64,000 nt of DNA from Bog-473 sp963787485 (GTDB taxonomy: Bacteria; Actinomycetota; Acidimicrobiia; Acidimicrobiales; RAAP-2): the NCBI GenBank assembly GCA_963787485.1, contig CAWBDF010000007.1, positions 1,240,001 through 1,304,000 on the forward strand, given 5' to 3'. Below, one piece after another: positions 9,704 through 18,749 of the stretch. A program made the position numbers and the translations under genes. Position 1 is the stretch's first letter. The number at the start of each line of letters is the position of its first letter. Below the pieces are notes generated by a model. It saw only the letters and a list, made by a program, of their open reading frames with translations, made no database searches and was not told where the DNA came from.

Positions 9704-10864
9704 ATGTCGCTAACCAAGCCGCCAGCACGAGAATTCGAAGAGGGGGGGGCGTACGTCGAGGATGACCCGTTCGTCTATCACGCACAGTTCGCGGAGTCGG
9801 CCCCGTTCTGGACTGAAGGTGAGGGTGGTGCTTGGGTGGTTACGCGCTTTGCGGATGCTCGGCGGGTCTTACAGGATCCCGTAACATTTTCATCCGTCAA
9901 CCAGACTCCAACGGGCTATGAGATGGAACACCCCCTCTTGCCGTCCTTCTCTGACCCACCGGAGCTGCAGAAGTACCGCAGCATCTTGTTGCCGAGCATG
10001 ACTCCCGCCAAGGTTGCTCCACTTGAAGAGAACATGCGTGTGGTTTGCAAAGAGTTGATTGGTTCGTTTGTTTCCAAGGGACGTTGCGACGCCGTCGCCG
10101 ACTTTGCGCGCAAGTATCCGATCGCAATTTTCACAGCGTTTTTTGGTTTGCCGTCAGGTCGGAGCGAGGAGTTTCGTCAATGTGCTCATGCCTACTTGCA
10201 CAACAGCCCCGCCGATCGGGTGGAGCCATGGAATAGGATCCGAGGGATCGTCCAGGAGCAGATCGAGCAGAAGCGGGAAGAACCTGCGGATGACCTTCTC
10301 AGCGCAATCGCCACCGGTACCATTGACGGCGAGTTGGCTGAACTGGAGGTCGCGGTCAACCTTGCTTCGACAGTATTCCTTGGTGGCCTTGACACCCTGC
10401 CCTCGAATATCGGGTGGTCCCTTCACTACTTAGCTGATCACCCTGATCTCCGGCAGCGAATTGTGGAGGAACCCGGGGTGATTCGCCCGGCAGTCGAGGA
10501 GTTTCTCCGGCGGTTCTCGGTGGCGAATCCGCTGCGTCGCGTTACCCAAGACATCGAGGTCGGCGGCTCCCAGATGCAAAAGGGGGATCGAGTCATCGTG
10601 TTGATCTCTGATGCCGATAGGGACAGCGCCGAGTTCGCCGACCCGATGGTCGTCAACTTTGATCGACCCAACAACCGGCATTTCGCTTTTGGTGCTGGTC
10701 CTCACCGCTGTCTGGGCTCGCACCTGGCTCGCCACGAGCTTGAAGTGGGGCTTGAGTTATGGCACGAGGCCATACCGGACTATCGAGTTGTCGAAAATGA
10801 AGGCATCCTCTATCACCGAGGCGTTTTGGCGATGGAGAATCTCCCGTTGGAGTGGGACGTCTAG
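9704..10864 (+). CDS. Cytochrome P450
   Basis: 386 residues, the size of a soluble bacterial class I P450. The oxygen-activating I helix has GGLDT at residues 227-231, the ExxR pair is E266/R269 (EFLR), and the heme ligand is Cys336 in FGAGPHRCLG. ATG 9704 follows AGGAGA. It inserts oxygen into an unactivated position of a hydrophobic substrate and needs electrons from a ferredoxin and a ferredoxin reductase; a CxxHxxC ferredoxin typical of P450 partners is encoded at 15045-15233, but no reductase is visible in the window. Gap of 255 bases upstream, so it probably has its own promoter. The closest functional class (terpene, steroid or aromatic hydroxylation) cannot be chosen from motifs alone. 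Confidence 0.95.
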   Translation: MSLTKPPAREFEEGGAYVEDDPFVYHAQFAESAPFWTEGEGGAWVVTRFADARRVLQDPVTFSSVNQTPTGYEMEHPLLPSFSDPPELQKYRSILLPSMTPAKVAPLEENMRVVCKELIGSFVSKGRCDAVADFARKYPIAIFTAFFGLPSGRSEEFRQCAHAYLHNSPADRVEPWNRIRGIVQEQIEQKREEPADDLLSAIATGTIDGELAELEVAVNLASTVFLGGLDTLPSNIGWSLHYLADHPDLRQRIVEEPGVIRPAVEEFLRRFSVANPLRRVTQDIEVGGSQMQKGDRVIVLISDADRDSAEFADPMVVNFDRPNNRHFAFGAGPHRCLGSHLARHELEVGLELWHEAIPDYRVVENEGILYHRGVLAMENLPLEWDV

Positions 10865-11557
10865 CTTCGGTTGGGGGATGTCCGAGCCGAAGTGAAGGAA
10901 TATGCCTCTGGGCTCGAACCAGAGTCCAACCTGCATGGAAGGATGACGGGTTCATCTCCCCGATGCGGACGACGCGACCGGATAGACAGCGCAAATCGTT
11001 CTCCGAAGGAGTCACAAGGGCGACTTGGCTGCCCATGGCGCGTAGGTCGATGTTGCACCGTATTCGGCCGTAATTGGACAGTCGTCGACCGGCCCGCGCG
11101 GACCCAAGGATCCTTGGTCGAGCTGCCTGGGTCGCCCACCTTTTGCGCTGCCTTTCGTGCGCTGGCGTCGTCGATCTCGAGTGGGCTGAGCCAGTTTGTA
11201 TCGATGACCCGCCATACCCTCGGTCGACGCGGAGCGTGCCCACCCCGCGCAGAGCAGCCCACAATCTCGCAACCTCTTGGAGCCGGACTTGGCCATCCTC
11301 CGTTTCGTTGGCGGACCGATGAAACTTGCGGCTGATCGAACCCATCTGCTTCGCATCGTCGGTCGGTGGCCATTCTCCATGGTCAAATGGGATGCACTGA
11401 GCGATACAACTACGCGTTGAGGCCTGGCACCTTGAGTGTTCGATTATTTCGATCACTTCGAGAGATTTCTTAATGGTGCGCGGTTGGTCACCATGGCTGC
11501 CCTACCAGCCTTGAGATGCATTAGTTTGGGTCAAATCGCCGAACTACCGGGGGTGTC
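10865..11557. other. 693-base gap without a recognisable gene
   Basis: Long open frames exist on the minus strand, but they lack motifs and partly run into the P450 coding region, so I do not accept them. The end of the stretch holds the leader of the monooxygenase gene (GGGGGT just before ATG 11558). Confidence 0.45.
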
Positions 11558-12766
11558 ATGCGATTCTTTACCTTCCACTACATGACCTATCAGGGTCTTG
11601 ACGCGGAAAAGGCCATCGCTGAATACGGGGTGGGTTGGTGCACGCTGCCGAACTCCGAATGTGACCCGGCTGTTATGGCTTCGAACTATCGCGACTACGT
11701 GGATCAGGCGGCCTTGGCAGACGAGCTCGGGTTCGACGGAGTTGCTGTGAACGAACACCACCAGACGCCGTTCGGGACGATGCCCAGCCCCAATGTCATG
11801 GCTGGCGCCATCTCGCAACGAACTTCAAGAGCCCGCATTGCCGTTTTTGGCAATGCGCTCCCGTTGCGTTCTACGCCGCTGGTCTCCATCGAGGAGTACA
11901 CGATGATCGACCTGCTGAGCAACGGACGATTGGAGGCAGGATTTGTCGTTGGAGGTGGGCCCGAGTACTACAACTTCGCCATGTCCCCGACGGTCGCTCG
12001 CGATCAGTTCGCCGAAGGATTAGCGCTGGCGCGGCGAGCTTGGGCAGAGCCGGGCCCATTTCGTTGGGACGGTAAGTACTACCACTTGGACTGCGTGAAC
12101 CCTTGGCCACGTCCACTCCAACAGCCGCACCCACCAATCTGGGTCTGCGGGGTGGGAAGTCCGACGACACTTGAGATGTGCGCTCGGGAGGACCTCGGCT
12201 ACATGGGTGTGAACGTCAATACTGGTCTGGCCGACTTTGCCGGCCAATGCGAGTTCTTCCGCAAGTCAGCGGAGCGGTACGGGCGGCAGTACGACCCCGC
12301 TAGGGTTGGCTGGCTCACCCACCTCCATGTGGCGGACAGTGACGAGCAGGCCCTCGCCGAATTCGGAATGCACGCGGCTTACGGTGGATACCTGACTCGG
12401 GGCTTCGGTGGTCCGGCCAAGACGTTCTTTCCGCCGGGCCATCTTCCACCCGATAAATTGGCAGCCTGGGAGCGACAAACCCGCGAGACTTTCAGCGCCG
12501 AGCCAATGCCGGGCGAGCCCCCACTTATGGGCTCCCCGGAGACTGTGGCCGAACGACTGATTGAACGTCTGAAGGCTTTCGAGATTGGCAATGTCGTGAT
12601 GCCTTTCCAGTGGGGAACGATGCCCCATCAGATGGTTACGCGGAGCATGACACTGTTCGCTGAAAAGGTCATGCCGATAGTGCGACGCGAGATGGACGAA
12701 TTCCTGGACCACCGGTACCCGAACCGAACGCAGTCCGAGGTGACGACAGGGATGGCTTCGAAGTGA
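11558..12766 (+). CDS. LLM-class (luciferase-like) flavin-dependent monooxygenase
   Basis: 402 residues, one luciferase-like TIM barrel. The N-terminal strand MRFFTFHYM, the LADELGFDGVAVNEHH block with the flavin-region histidines and IDLLSNGRLEAGFVVGGG are typical of the two-component, reduced-flavin-dependent group. PPIWVCGVGSPTTLEMCARE fits the substrate/flavin pocket. These enzymes oxygenate with FMNH2 delivered by a separate reductase or use F420; actinobacterial members include both. ATG 11558 is preceded by a GGGGGT site. The 3' end overlaps the next gene by four bases (GTGA), so the hydrolase homologue downstream is translationally coupled and probably acts in the same step. The substrate is unknown. 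Confidence 0.92.
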   Translation: MRFFTFHYMTYQGLDAEKAIAEYGVGWCTLPNSECDPAVMASNYRDYVDQAALADELGFDGVAVNEHHQTPFGTMPSPNVMAGAISQRTSRARIAVFGNALPLRSTPLVSIEEYTMIDLLSNGRLEAGFVVGGGPEYYNFAMSPTVARDQFAEGLALARRAWAEPGPFRWDGKYYHLDCVNPWPRPLQQPHPPIWVCGVGSPTTLEMCAREDLGYMGVNVNTGLADFAGQCEFFRKSAERYGRQYDPARVGWLTHLHVADSDEQALAEFGMHAAYGGYLTRGFGGPAKTFFPPGHLPPDKLAAWERQTRETFSAEPMPGEPPLMGSPETVAERLIERLKAFEIGNVVMPFQWGTMPHQMVTRSMTLFAEKVMPIVRREMDEFLDHRYPNRTQSEVTTGMASK

Positions 12767-13596
12767 GCGCGAAAATGTCGACAGTCGAGACACCGTTGTT
12801 GGCTGTCTCAGTAGCAGAATTTGGCAACGGTTCACCAGTCGTCTACCTGCACGACGTACTCTTTGACTTGGTCACGTCGGATGGCGCCGTGCCGCGGGTG
12901 TTGGACCTAATGTCCGCCTCCCATTCGGTTTACGCCCCAGCTCTCCCGGGATTCCGTGATCTGAAGGAGCTGGCAGCGGTGGCTAGCGTCGAGGACTACG
13001 TCCTCGTGTTCGCAGACCTGCTCGGCGCGTTGTCATTGGGTCGTCCTCACGTCGTCGGGACCGGGTTGGGTGGATGGATCGCAGCCGAGTTGGCGGTGCA
13101 TCGACCGGATGCGCTGGGGACTCTGACGCTCATCAATGCTTTCGGATTGAAGGTCGAGGACCATCCAACGGCCCGCTTCTTTGACGCGGCGGCTCCGAAT
13201 CCACTAGGCGGACGTCGAGAAGTGCGGGAGATGCTCTTCGTCGAACCTGAGGCCGCACTGGCGCAAGAATTCATGCCTGATTTCCCTGAGGACGCGGCGA
13301 ACGAACGCTTCTTCACAAACATCCACGCCGCCGCCCGTATCGGCTGGGCACCGCCTGCGTTTTACGACCTGCAGCTCCTCTCGAGGCTTGGCCGAATCAG
13401 CGTGCCCACGCACGTCGTGTGGGGAAGTGCCAATCTCCTGGTCGACGTCGAACATGGGCGTGCCTATGAGGCCGGGATTGCGAACGCATCGCTTACCATT
13501 CTCGAGGGCACGGGCCACGCGATCACCGTCGAACAGCCAGACGACCTCGCGAAGGCCGTTTCCAGTTTCATCGATCAGCACGACGAACCCGCGTAG
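12763..13596 (+). CDS. Alpha/beta-hydrolase fold protein lacking the nucleophile serine
   Basis: 277 residues with the usual alpha/beta-hydrolase layout: SPVVYLHDV near the oxyanion loop, YAPALPGFRD, then the region that should be the nucleophile elbow. There the expected GHSLGG reads GTGLGG (residues 99-104), putting Gly101 where serine belongs. The acid position also deviates: WGSANLLV has Asn224 where WGxxDxLV is usual. The histidine is kept (His252 in GTGHAITVEQPDD). So two of three triad residues are missing while the fold is conserved. It may be a cofactor-independent or lyase-like relative, a binding protein or a non-functional subunit. GTG 12763 overlaps the monooxygenase stop by 4 bases; ATG 12775 is an alternative start. 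Confidence 0.88.
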   Translation: MSAKMSTVETPLLAVSVAEFGNGSPVVYLHDVLFDLVTSDGAVPRVLDLMSASHSVYAPALPGFRDLKELAAVASVEDYVLVFADLLGALSLGRPHVVGTGLGGWIAAELAVHRPDALGTLTLINAFGLKVEDHPTARFFDAAAPNPLGGRREVREMLFVEPEAALAQEFMPDFPEDAANERFFTNIHAAARIGWAPPAFYDLQLLSRLGRISVPTHVVWGSANLLVDVEHGRAYEAGIANASLTILEGTGHAITVEQPDDLAKAVSSFIDQHDEPA

Positions 13597-13826
13597 TTTT
13601 CTGCTGATTTGGCGCGTGATTGCCACCGGGCACAAGCCGTGGGTCAGCCTCCGCCAGGCGACGAAGATTCATAGGTCCTATACGTACGCTTCGCGGTTCG
13701 CTCGGCCTTTTCAATGTCAAAAGGGTCCGCTCCACGAGAAGGGGCATCTTGTTACAAGACCTCTGTCGAGCGGGTGAAGTGGGTGATACGTTCCAAAAAG
13801 AACGTGGAGAATGATCGGAGTGTCGG

Positions 13827-14687
13827 ATGGCAACTGAACTGACCGAGGTAGTGGGAGGCTTAGGATTTCTCGAGGCCCCCAGATGGCACGATGGCGAACT
13901 CTGGTTCTCCGATTTCCACTCGCGCACCGTCACCAGCATGAACTCCGAGGGCAAATTCCAGCAGCGCGCCTATGTTGCTGGACAACCATCCGGACTCGGC
14001 TTCAACACAGACGGTTCATTCCTCGTGGTGTCGACTCACGATCGTCACCTCTACAAGTGCACCGCTGATGCCAAGGAACTGTTCGCGGATTTGAGCCCCA
14101 TCTATCGCGGCGGTCTCAACGACATGTTTGTGGATGGACATGGACGGGCCTACGTCTCAGCATTCCCTGAGCCCCCGATTGGGCCGGATGACGGGTCGCA
14201 CATGGCGGACCCTACCGTTCCTCTCTTTCTGGTTCAGCCAGACGGGCGCGCACAAGTTGTCGCAGAAGGCCTTCAAGTCCCGAATGGAATAGGTCTAACC
14301 GCGGACGGCTCCACTCTCGTTGTCGCCGAGACTCTCGGTAATCGACTGACTGCATTTACGGTTGCCAAAGATGGAAACCTCAGCGGTCGCCGAGTCTTCG
14401 CTGACGTCGGCCAGCGGATGCCGGATGGCATCTGCCTTGACACTAATGGAGGCGTCTGGTTCGCGAGCTTTTCCACGTCGGAATTCGTGTTGATAGAAGA
14501 CGGCGAACGAGTCACTCAAGTCATCGAGACACCGGGCAAGTTGGCGGTGGCCTGTACCTTGGGCGGGGAGGACGGTCGAACCTTGTACTGCATCACGGTC
14601 GACCAAGCGACCTTTGATTTCCACCAAGGCCGTGGCACGGGAAGCATCGAGCTCTGCCGGGTAGATGTCCCGGCTATTGGCGCTTGA
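13827..14687 (+). CDS. SMP-30/gluconolactonase/LRE-family protein
   Basis: 286 residues forming a six-bladed propeller. The metal-binding glutamate is in GFLEAPRWHDGELWFSDF at the N-terminus, and the conserved asparagine/aspartate segments appear as GGLNDMFVDGHGRAYVS and DGICLDTNGGVWFAS, all matching calcium-dependent lactonases. Such enzymes hydrolyse lactones of sugars, aromatic ring-cleavage products or lactones made by Baeyer-Villiger oxygenation; the last role would suit a cluster with an LLM monooxygenase, but this is inference. Start ATG 13827 has GGAG ten bases upstream. It is separated from the hydrolase homologue by 230 bases in which I see nothing. Confidence 0.9.
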   Translation: MATELTEVVGGLGFLEAPRWHDGELWFSDFHSRTVTSMNSEGKFQQRAYVAGQPSGLGFNTDGSFLVVSTHDRHLYKCTADAKELFADLSPIYRGGLNDMFVDGHGRAYVSAFPEPPIGPDDGSHMADPTVPLFLVQPDGRAQVVAEGLQVPNGIGLTADGSTLVVAETLGNRLTAFTVAKDGNLSGRRVFADVGQRMPDGICLDTNGGVWFASFSTSEFVLIEDGERVTQVIETPGKLAVACTLGGEDGRTLYCITVDQATFDFHQGRGTGSIELCRVDVPAIGA

Positions 14688-15044
14688 CGCTCCGTACGTA
14701 TCTCTGCGCGCCATCGCGTGCGCACAGATGAGGTAGTGCTGGCCTGCAGTACGCGGCATAGAAGTAGACTCTCCCGCAGAACCCCGGTGTCTCGAGATTG
14801 CAGAAGATCTCAGAGCAACCGCAAGCGACTTCAGGATCTTCGGGTGCCGCGAGGTACAGCCCTAATCGAAGCTCCGTCAACCATTTTGAATGCCCTAGCC
14901 GCGCGCCCTTTTGAGGCTCTGCCAATCAACCGTTGAGCCCGAGGGACACGTACCTCCGGCGTCTGTCTGGCTGGGCGTGGAACGTCCGCAGACGCCGATC
15001 GTTCAACGGACGTCCCTAGCGGATTTTCGCAATGAGAGGCGATA
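14688..15044. other. 357-base gap between convergent genes
   Basis: No gene is seen. A GC-rich imperfect stem-loop (about 14704-14731, with TCTGCGCGC against GCGTGCGCACAGA) lies just past the lactonase stop and may be its terminator. The rest shows nothing I can identify. Confidence 0.35.
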
Positions 15045-15233
15045 TCACACCAGCGATATCGCTTGCTCCGGACAGTTCTGGACGGCAAGTTCTGCGTGCT
15101 TTAGTTGCTCGGGGCTTAGGTCCTTCGTTGTCGACGTGCCGTGTCCATCCTCGTCTGGGCTGAACAAGTCTGGCACCAGGCTGTAGCAACGCCCATGACC
15201 TGAGCACACCGAACTATTGATCTGGATCTTCAT
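15045..15233 (-). CDS. Ferredoxin of the CxxHxxC (P450-partner, [3Fe-4S]-type) class
   Basis: 62 residues, full length for the family. Cluster ligands are Cys10, Cys16 and Cys54 in VCSGHGRCYS and NCPEQA; the position of the usual second cysteine is His13. This pattern is known in mycobacterial and streptomycete ferredoxins that donate electrons to cytochromes P450. ATG 15233 follows AAAGGAGAGCTCCGT, a strong ribosome site. The P450 at 9704 is the obvious partner, although the two genes are 4 kb apart and on opposite strands. No reductase is encoded nearby. Confidence 0.93.
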   Translation of the reverse strand: MKIQINSSVCSGHGRCYSLVPDLFSPDEDGHGTSTTKDLSPEQLKHAELAVQNCPEQAISLV

Positions 15234-15523
15234 ACGGAGCTCTCCTTTGCGGCGGTTCTCGCTCGAACGACGAAGAACAAAGCAGCTGCCTCCCGGTCAC
15301 CGCCGCACCCCTTCGCGTATCGGGCCCCGAGGCTAGCTCGTAGCATCCTGGACGGCTACCTGCTCTTCGTGCTCTGGGCCCACGACATCGTGAACCGTTC
15401 TCACGTTGAGGCCCGCAATCCTTCTAACGACGACGGATTTGTAGGAACTCGAGTTCGTCATGCCAGTCGCGCAACGTCGTCACACCTGCGCGGGCATTAC
15501 GCAGTCATCATGCGGTTACCTGC

Positions 15524-16210
15524 TTAGATTGGCTCCCCGACCCCGACAGCCAAAACGGGCTCCAGCATCACGCGCACATACGGAGTCATGAAAAGGGCAG
15601 ACAGCTTCTTTCCCGCTTCCTGCACGAGTGGACCAGAGGCGTGCCGTTCCGATCCAGCGGCAGTGAAGTACTCGTACATGACGTAGCGGCCAGGGGTGTC
15701 CAGCCGATGCACCGTGTAGGTCTTGACGTCTCCGGAAGGAAACTCCTCCTTCTCCATGGCGGCGAAGAGTTCGGCCATGACCGGCTCGACCTTATCCGTC
15801 TCAAGAGGGTGCACCTGGAACGTGAACACGACCGCGACGTCACTTGCCGATGGTTTGAAGTTGGGATTCCGATGTCCGGCAACGGGTTCACCGATCCCTA
15901 CTGCCTGGACTGGCTCCATAACCACTCGGTCATACGGCTTAACCATCAGCGAGGTCAGCTGAGCGCCAGCCTTCATCATCAACGGACCTGACGAGTGTCG
16001 TTCCGATCCAGCGGCAGTGAAGTACTCGTACATGATGTAAGTACCGGGCTCATCGATGACCCGGTGAACCGTGTAGGTCTTCACGTCTCCGGTGGGAAAC
16101 TCCTCTTGTTCCATCGCTGCAAAGATGTCCGCAGCAGCCTTGTCCGTCGCATCTCTGTTCTTTTCATCAACCCAAAACGTGAACACACATCCGACATCGG
16201 TCGTCGTCAT
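15524..16210 (-). CDS. Tandemly duplicated ABM/EthD-like dimeric barrel protein
   Basis: 228 residues made of two copies of one ferredoxin-like domain of about 100 residues, at roughly 5-105 and 123-223. Both copies contain TGDVKTYTVHR or SGDVKTYTVHR, then YEYFTAAGSERH and a GEP ending. The unit length is 118 codons, and at DNA level the segments around 15645-15690 and 15999-16044 are almost identical, pointing to a recent in-frame duplication. Single-domain relatives dimerise to build the active site, so this fused form would carry a covalent dimer. Related proteins are monooxygenase-like or cofactor-free decarboxylase-like enzymes; the reaction here is unknown. It probably belongs to the catabolic region, with its own promoter in the 478-base gap upstream. 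Confidence 0.85.
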   Translation of the reverse strand: MTTTDVGCVFTFWVDEKNRDATDKAAADIFAAMEQEEFPTGDVKTYTVHRVIDEPGTYIMYEYFTAAGSERHSSGPLMMKAGAQLTSLMVKPYDRVVMEPVQAVGIGEPVAGHRNPNFKPSASDVAVVFTFQVHPLETDKVEPVMAELFAAMEKEEFPSGDVKTYTVHRLDTPGRYVMYEYFTAAGSERHASGPLVQEAGKKLSALFMTPYVRVMLEPVLAVGVGEPI

Positions 16211-16688
16211 CGGTTACCCCCCACGGCTTTGTTGACGCCTAAAACCTTAACGCTGAACGTCCGAGTCCACAATTGACAGCCCAGGGTCAGCGTTGGATAG
16301 CCGGTCATGTGAAACGACGAATGGAACGTTGGGCGCGGGGCACGAGTAGCAGTTGGACGCGTGGGAATGGTGCCATGCCACTGTTGGGAAAGGCGGCAGG
16401 AATGGCTCAGAACCTTCCCGGTGTTCTGAGTTGTCGGTCTACTTATGTTGACCCTACGGAGGTATATCCGTCGGGCGTAACTCGGTGGCCAAGCCTGACG
16501 AGCTGGACGGAATCTCGGCATCGACGCAATGGACGCTCGCCAAGCTTCCAACCTGAAGGTCTACGATGAGAACGGCATCTATCGGGCAATTCACCTCCAG
16601 AGAACACGGGCGAAACGTTCAATCCGCTGGACTCAGGTCCATAAGTTCGATCGAAACGACTCGCGCCAGGCAAAAGGAAGGATCGCCA
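16211..16688. other. Divergent promoter region, no gene seen
   Basis: This stretch separates the minus-strand tandem-domain gene from the plus-strand amidohydrolase. Open frames here have no family signature. AAGGAAGGA at 16674-16682 is the ribosome site of the amidohydrolase. No clear operator could be picked out. Confidence 0.45.
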
Positions 16689-17975
16689 ATGTCAGAAACC
16701 GATCTGCCATATCGAATCATGGACGCGGACAATCACTTCAACGAGCCCCGCGACTGTTACGAGCGCTACATAGATCCTCAGCAGCGGCATCTAGCGATAC
16801 GGTACGTGAAAGATTCAAACGGCCGGTCAGTGCAGATGTTCGCGGGTCGTCCTTCGAAATTCTCCGGTGATCAGATCGTGTTTTCCGCTGACAGCCTGGT
16901 CGAAATGCTCGGTACAGACCCCACCGAGCAAGACAATCCCGTTGAAACCCCGGGCATTTTCCTGAATCGACTGAACTCCCTAAAGGGCCTCAACGGTACA
17001 GAGAAAAGAACGCTGCTCGAGCTATTCCGCGAACAGCGAGAATCTTACGGAAATCGTGACCTTCGTCTCGCTCTCATGGATGAACAGGAAATCCAAGCGG
17101 CACTGATGTTTCCCGCTTCCGCTCACGACATCGAATATGAATTCGCCGACAATGTAGACGCAATCTACGCGAACGTGCGGGCCTTCAACCGTTGGATGTA
17201 TGAAGAAGTGGGGTTTGCCTACGAGAACCGACTCTTTCTTCCCCCTTATTTGCCGTTAGCCGACGTGGATTTAGCGTTGAAGGAGCTCGACACAGTTCTC
17301 GCCCAGGGAGCTCCAATCATCCAGATAAAATCGGGCCACAGTCATGGAGGACGAGACAACCCGCACGGTGGCCGCTCCATTGCAGACCCAATATATGATC
17401 CCATTTGGGCACGGATCAACGAATCCAACACCCGGGTGGCAGTTCATCTCGGGGGGACTGACTATCAAAAATACGGAGCGGATTGGTCGGAGGACCCCGA
17501 CATCACATTCGGGCAATTCGATGCGTTTCAGTGGATGATGTACTGGGGAGACAGGCCCGCAATCGAGCTGACATCGGCGGCAATCCTCCACAACCTTTTC
17601 GGAAGGTTCCCCCAAATTCGAATCTGCTTGTCAGAACAAGGAACAGTCTGGCTTCCTTACGCGCTGAGAAAGATGGATCACGCGTTCTTGATGGGTCGAA
17701 AGGCCAAGTGGAGTGAGACGGGGCGGCTGGATCGACGTCCTTCTGAGATCTTCAGGAGTCACTTCGTCGTCGCTCCGTTCCCAGAAGAAAACGTAAGACG
17801 AGTTGTTGATGAAGTGGGAATCGAACCCATCGTGTTCGGTTCCGATTTCCCACACGGTGAAGGACTGGCTTGGCCGAAGCAGTATGTCCCGGCACAACTC
17901 AGCAGCTTTAGTGAAGACGAGAAGAGGACGATCATGCGAGACAACCTTGCAAACTTCCTCGATCTGCCCGTCTAG
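16689..17975 (+). CDS. Amidohydrolase-family protein (COG2159 type)
   Basis: About 428 residues. The TIM-barrel metal site starts with MDADNHFNEP (DxH), followed by HSHGG, VAVHLGG, the ALRKMDHAF region and GSDFPHGEG near the end; this is the order of the amidohydrolase-2 group that contains decarboxylases and C-C or C-N hydrolases such as ACMSD-like enzymes. I place the start at ATG 16689, 6 bases after AAGGAAGGA; an upstream extension to 16566 is not conserved. Many actinobacterial members lie beside P450 and LLM monooxygenase genes in catabolic clusters, as here. The substrate is unknown; hydrolysis or decarboxylation of an oxygenated intermediate is likely. Confidence 0.92.
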   Translation: MSETDLPYRIMDADNHFNEPRDCYERYIDPQQRHLAIRYVKDSNGRSVQMFAGRPSKFSGDQIVFSADSLVEMLGTDPTEQDNPVETPGIFLNRLNSLKGLNGTEKRTLLELFREQRESYGNRDLRLALMDEQEIQAALMFPASAHDIEYEFADNVDAIYANVRAFNRWMYEEVGFAYENRLFLPPYLPLADVDLALKELDTVLAQGAPIIQIKSGHSHGGRDNPHGGRSIADPIYDPIWARINESNTRVAVHLGGTDYQKYGADWSEDPDITFGQFDAFQWMMYWGDRPAIELTSAAILHNLFGRFPQIRICLSEQGTVWLPYALRKMDHAFLMGRKAKWSETGRLDRRPSEIFRSHFVVAPFPEENVRRVVDEVGIEPIVFGSDFPHGEGLAWPKQYVPAQLSSFSEDEKRTIMRDNLANFLDLPV

Positions 17976-18180
17976 CGAAGAGACGAGCTAGTGGAGCGAG
18001 CAGCTGGCGGGATACGCCCGTTCGGCCGGGAGGTCTAGATGAAGCGCTAACTTTGCCATTGGTCCAGGGCCGGCGGGAGCCTGTGCGCAGCGCTGAATCA
18101 CCAACTCCGTGAGTTGAACCGGCGTTCACGGCGGGCAAAAGAAAGTGCCGAATGACGCTGCAGTTACGGGCATCTTCCCT

Positions 18181-18534
18181 TCAGTGGACCAGCGGCCTGT
18201 AGAGGACCAAACCGTTGCCCTTGTTGTCGTAGACCACGGCACGGCGTTCGTGTGCGCCGTTGGACGGTGCCTTCACGATGCCACCACCGTTGGCCTCAAT
18301 AGCCTGCGCGGCAGCGTCGACGTCGGTCGTTTTGATGCCGAGGACGACCTGCCCGGGCATGGGGTGATCTATCGAGGTCGCCAACGCGATGGTGATCGAC
18401 CCACCGTCTAGGGCTGCAAAGTGGGTTCCGTCGCGAAACTTCAGCAACATCCCGAGGGTCTCGGTGTAAAACTGGATCGATTCATCTAGGTCGTCGGTGG
18501 ACAACACAACCATTCGTACGTCATATTCGCTCAA
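18181..18534 (-). CDS. VOC-family (glyoxalase/bleomycin-resistance fold) protein
   Basis: 117 residues with a single vicinal-oxygen-chelate module: MVVLSTDDLDESIQFYTETL at the start, HFAALDGGSITIAL in the middle and YDNKGNGLVLYRP at the end. TTG 18534 is chosen because AAAGGAGG precedes it by 7 bases and the domain starts at once; a longer frame to 18615 is not conserved. Proteins of this type chelate a metal and act as dioxygenases, isomerases or binding proteins. It converges on the amidohydrolase across about 200 bases and probably belongs to the same catabolic region. Confidence 0.88.
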   Translation of the reverse strand: MSEYDVRMVVLSTDDLDESIQFYTETLGMLLKFRDGTHFAALDGGSITIALATSIDHPMPGQVVLGIKTTDVDAAAQAIEANGGGIVKAPSNGAHERRAVVYDNKGNGLVLYRPLVH

Positions 18535-18749
18535 ATCGTGCCTCCTTTGCCGGACCGCTCCTAGACAAATGAGCGGCTCAAACGCTCTTAACCGGACCCT
18601 AACCTTCAACCTCACCTATCGCCATGCATCGTTGCCGCGATCGATGCAACGGGCTACACGAATCGAGCTCCACAAGGACTCGGCAACATGAGCAAGGGAC
18701 GGTAGGGCCGAGGTGTCAAGCATCAAGCGGAACTCTCTAAAGCATCACC

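Noticed and set aside
10653..11456. A 267-residue minus-strand frame partly opposite the P450
   Set aside because: No motif, no ribosome site, and it overlaps the well supported P450 coding sequence.
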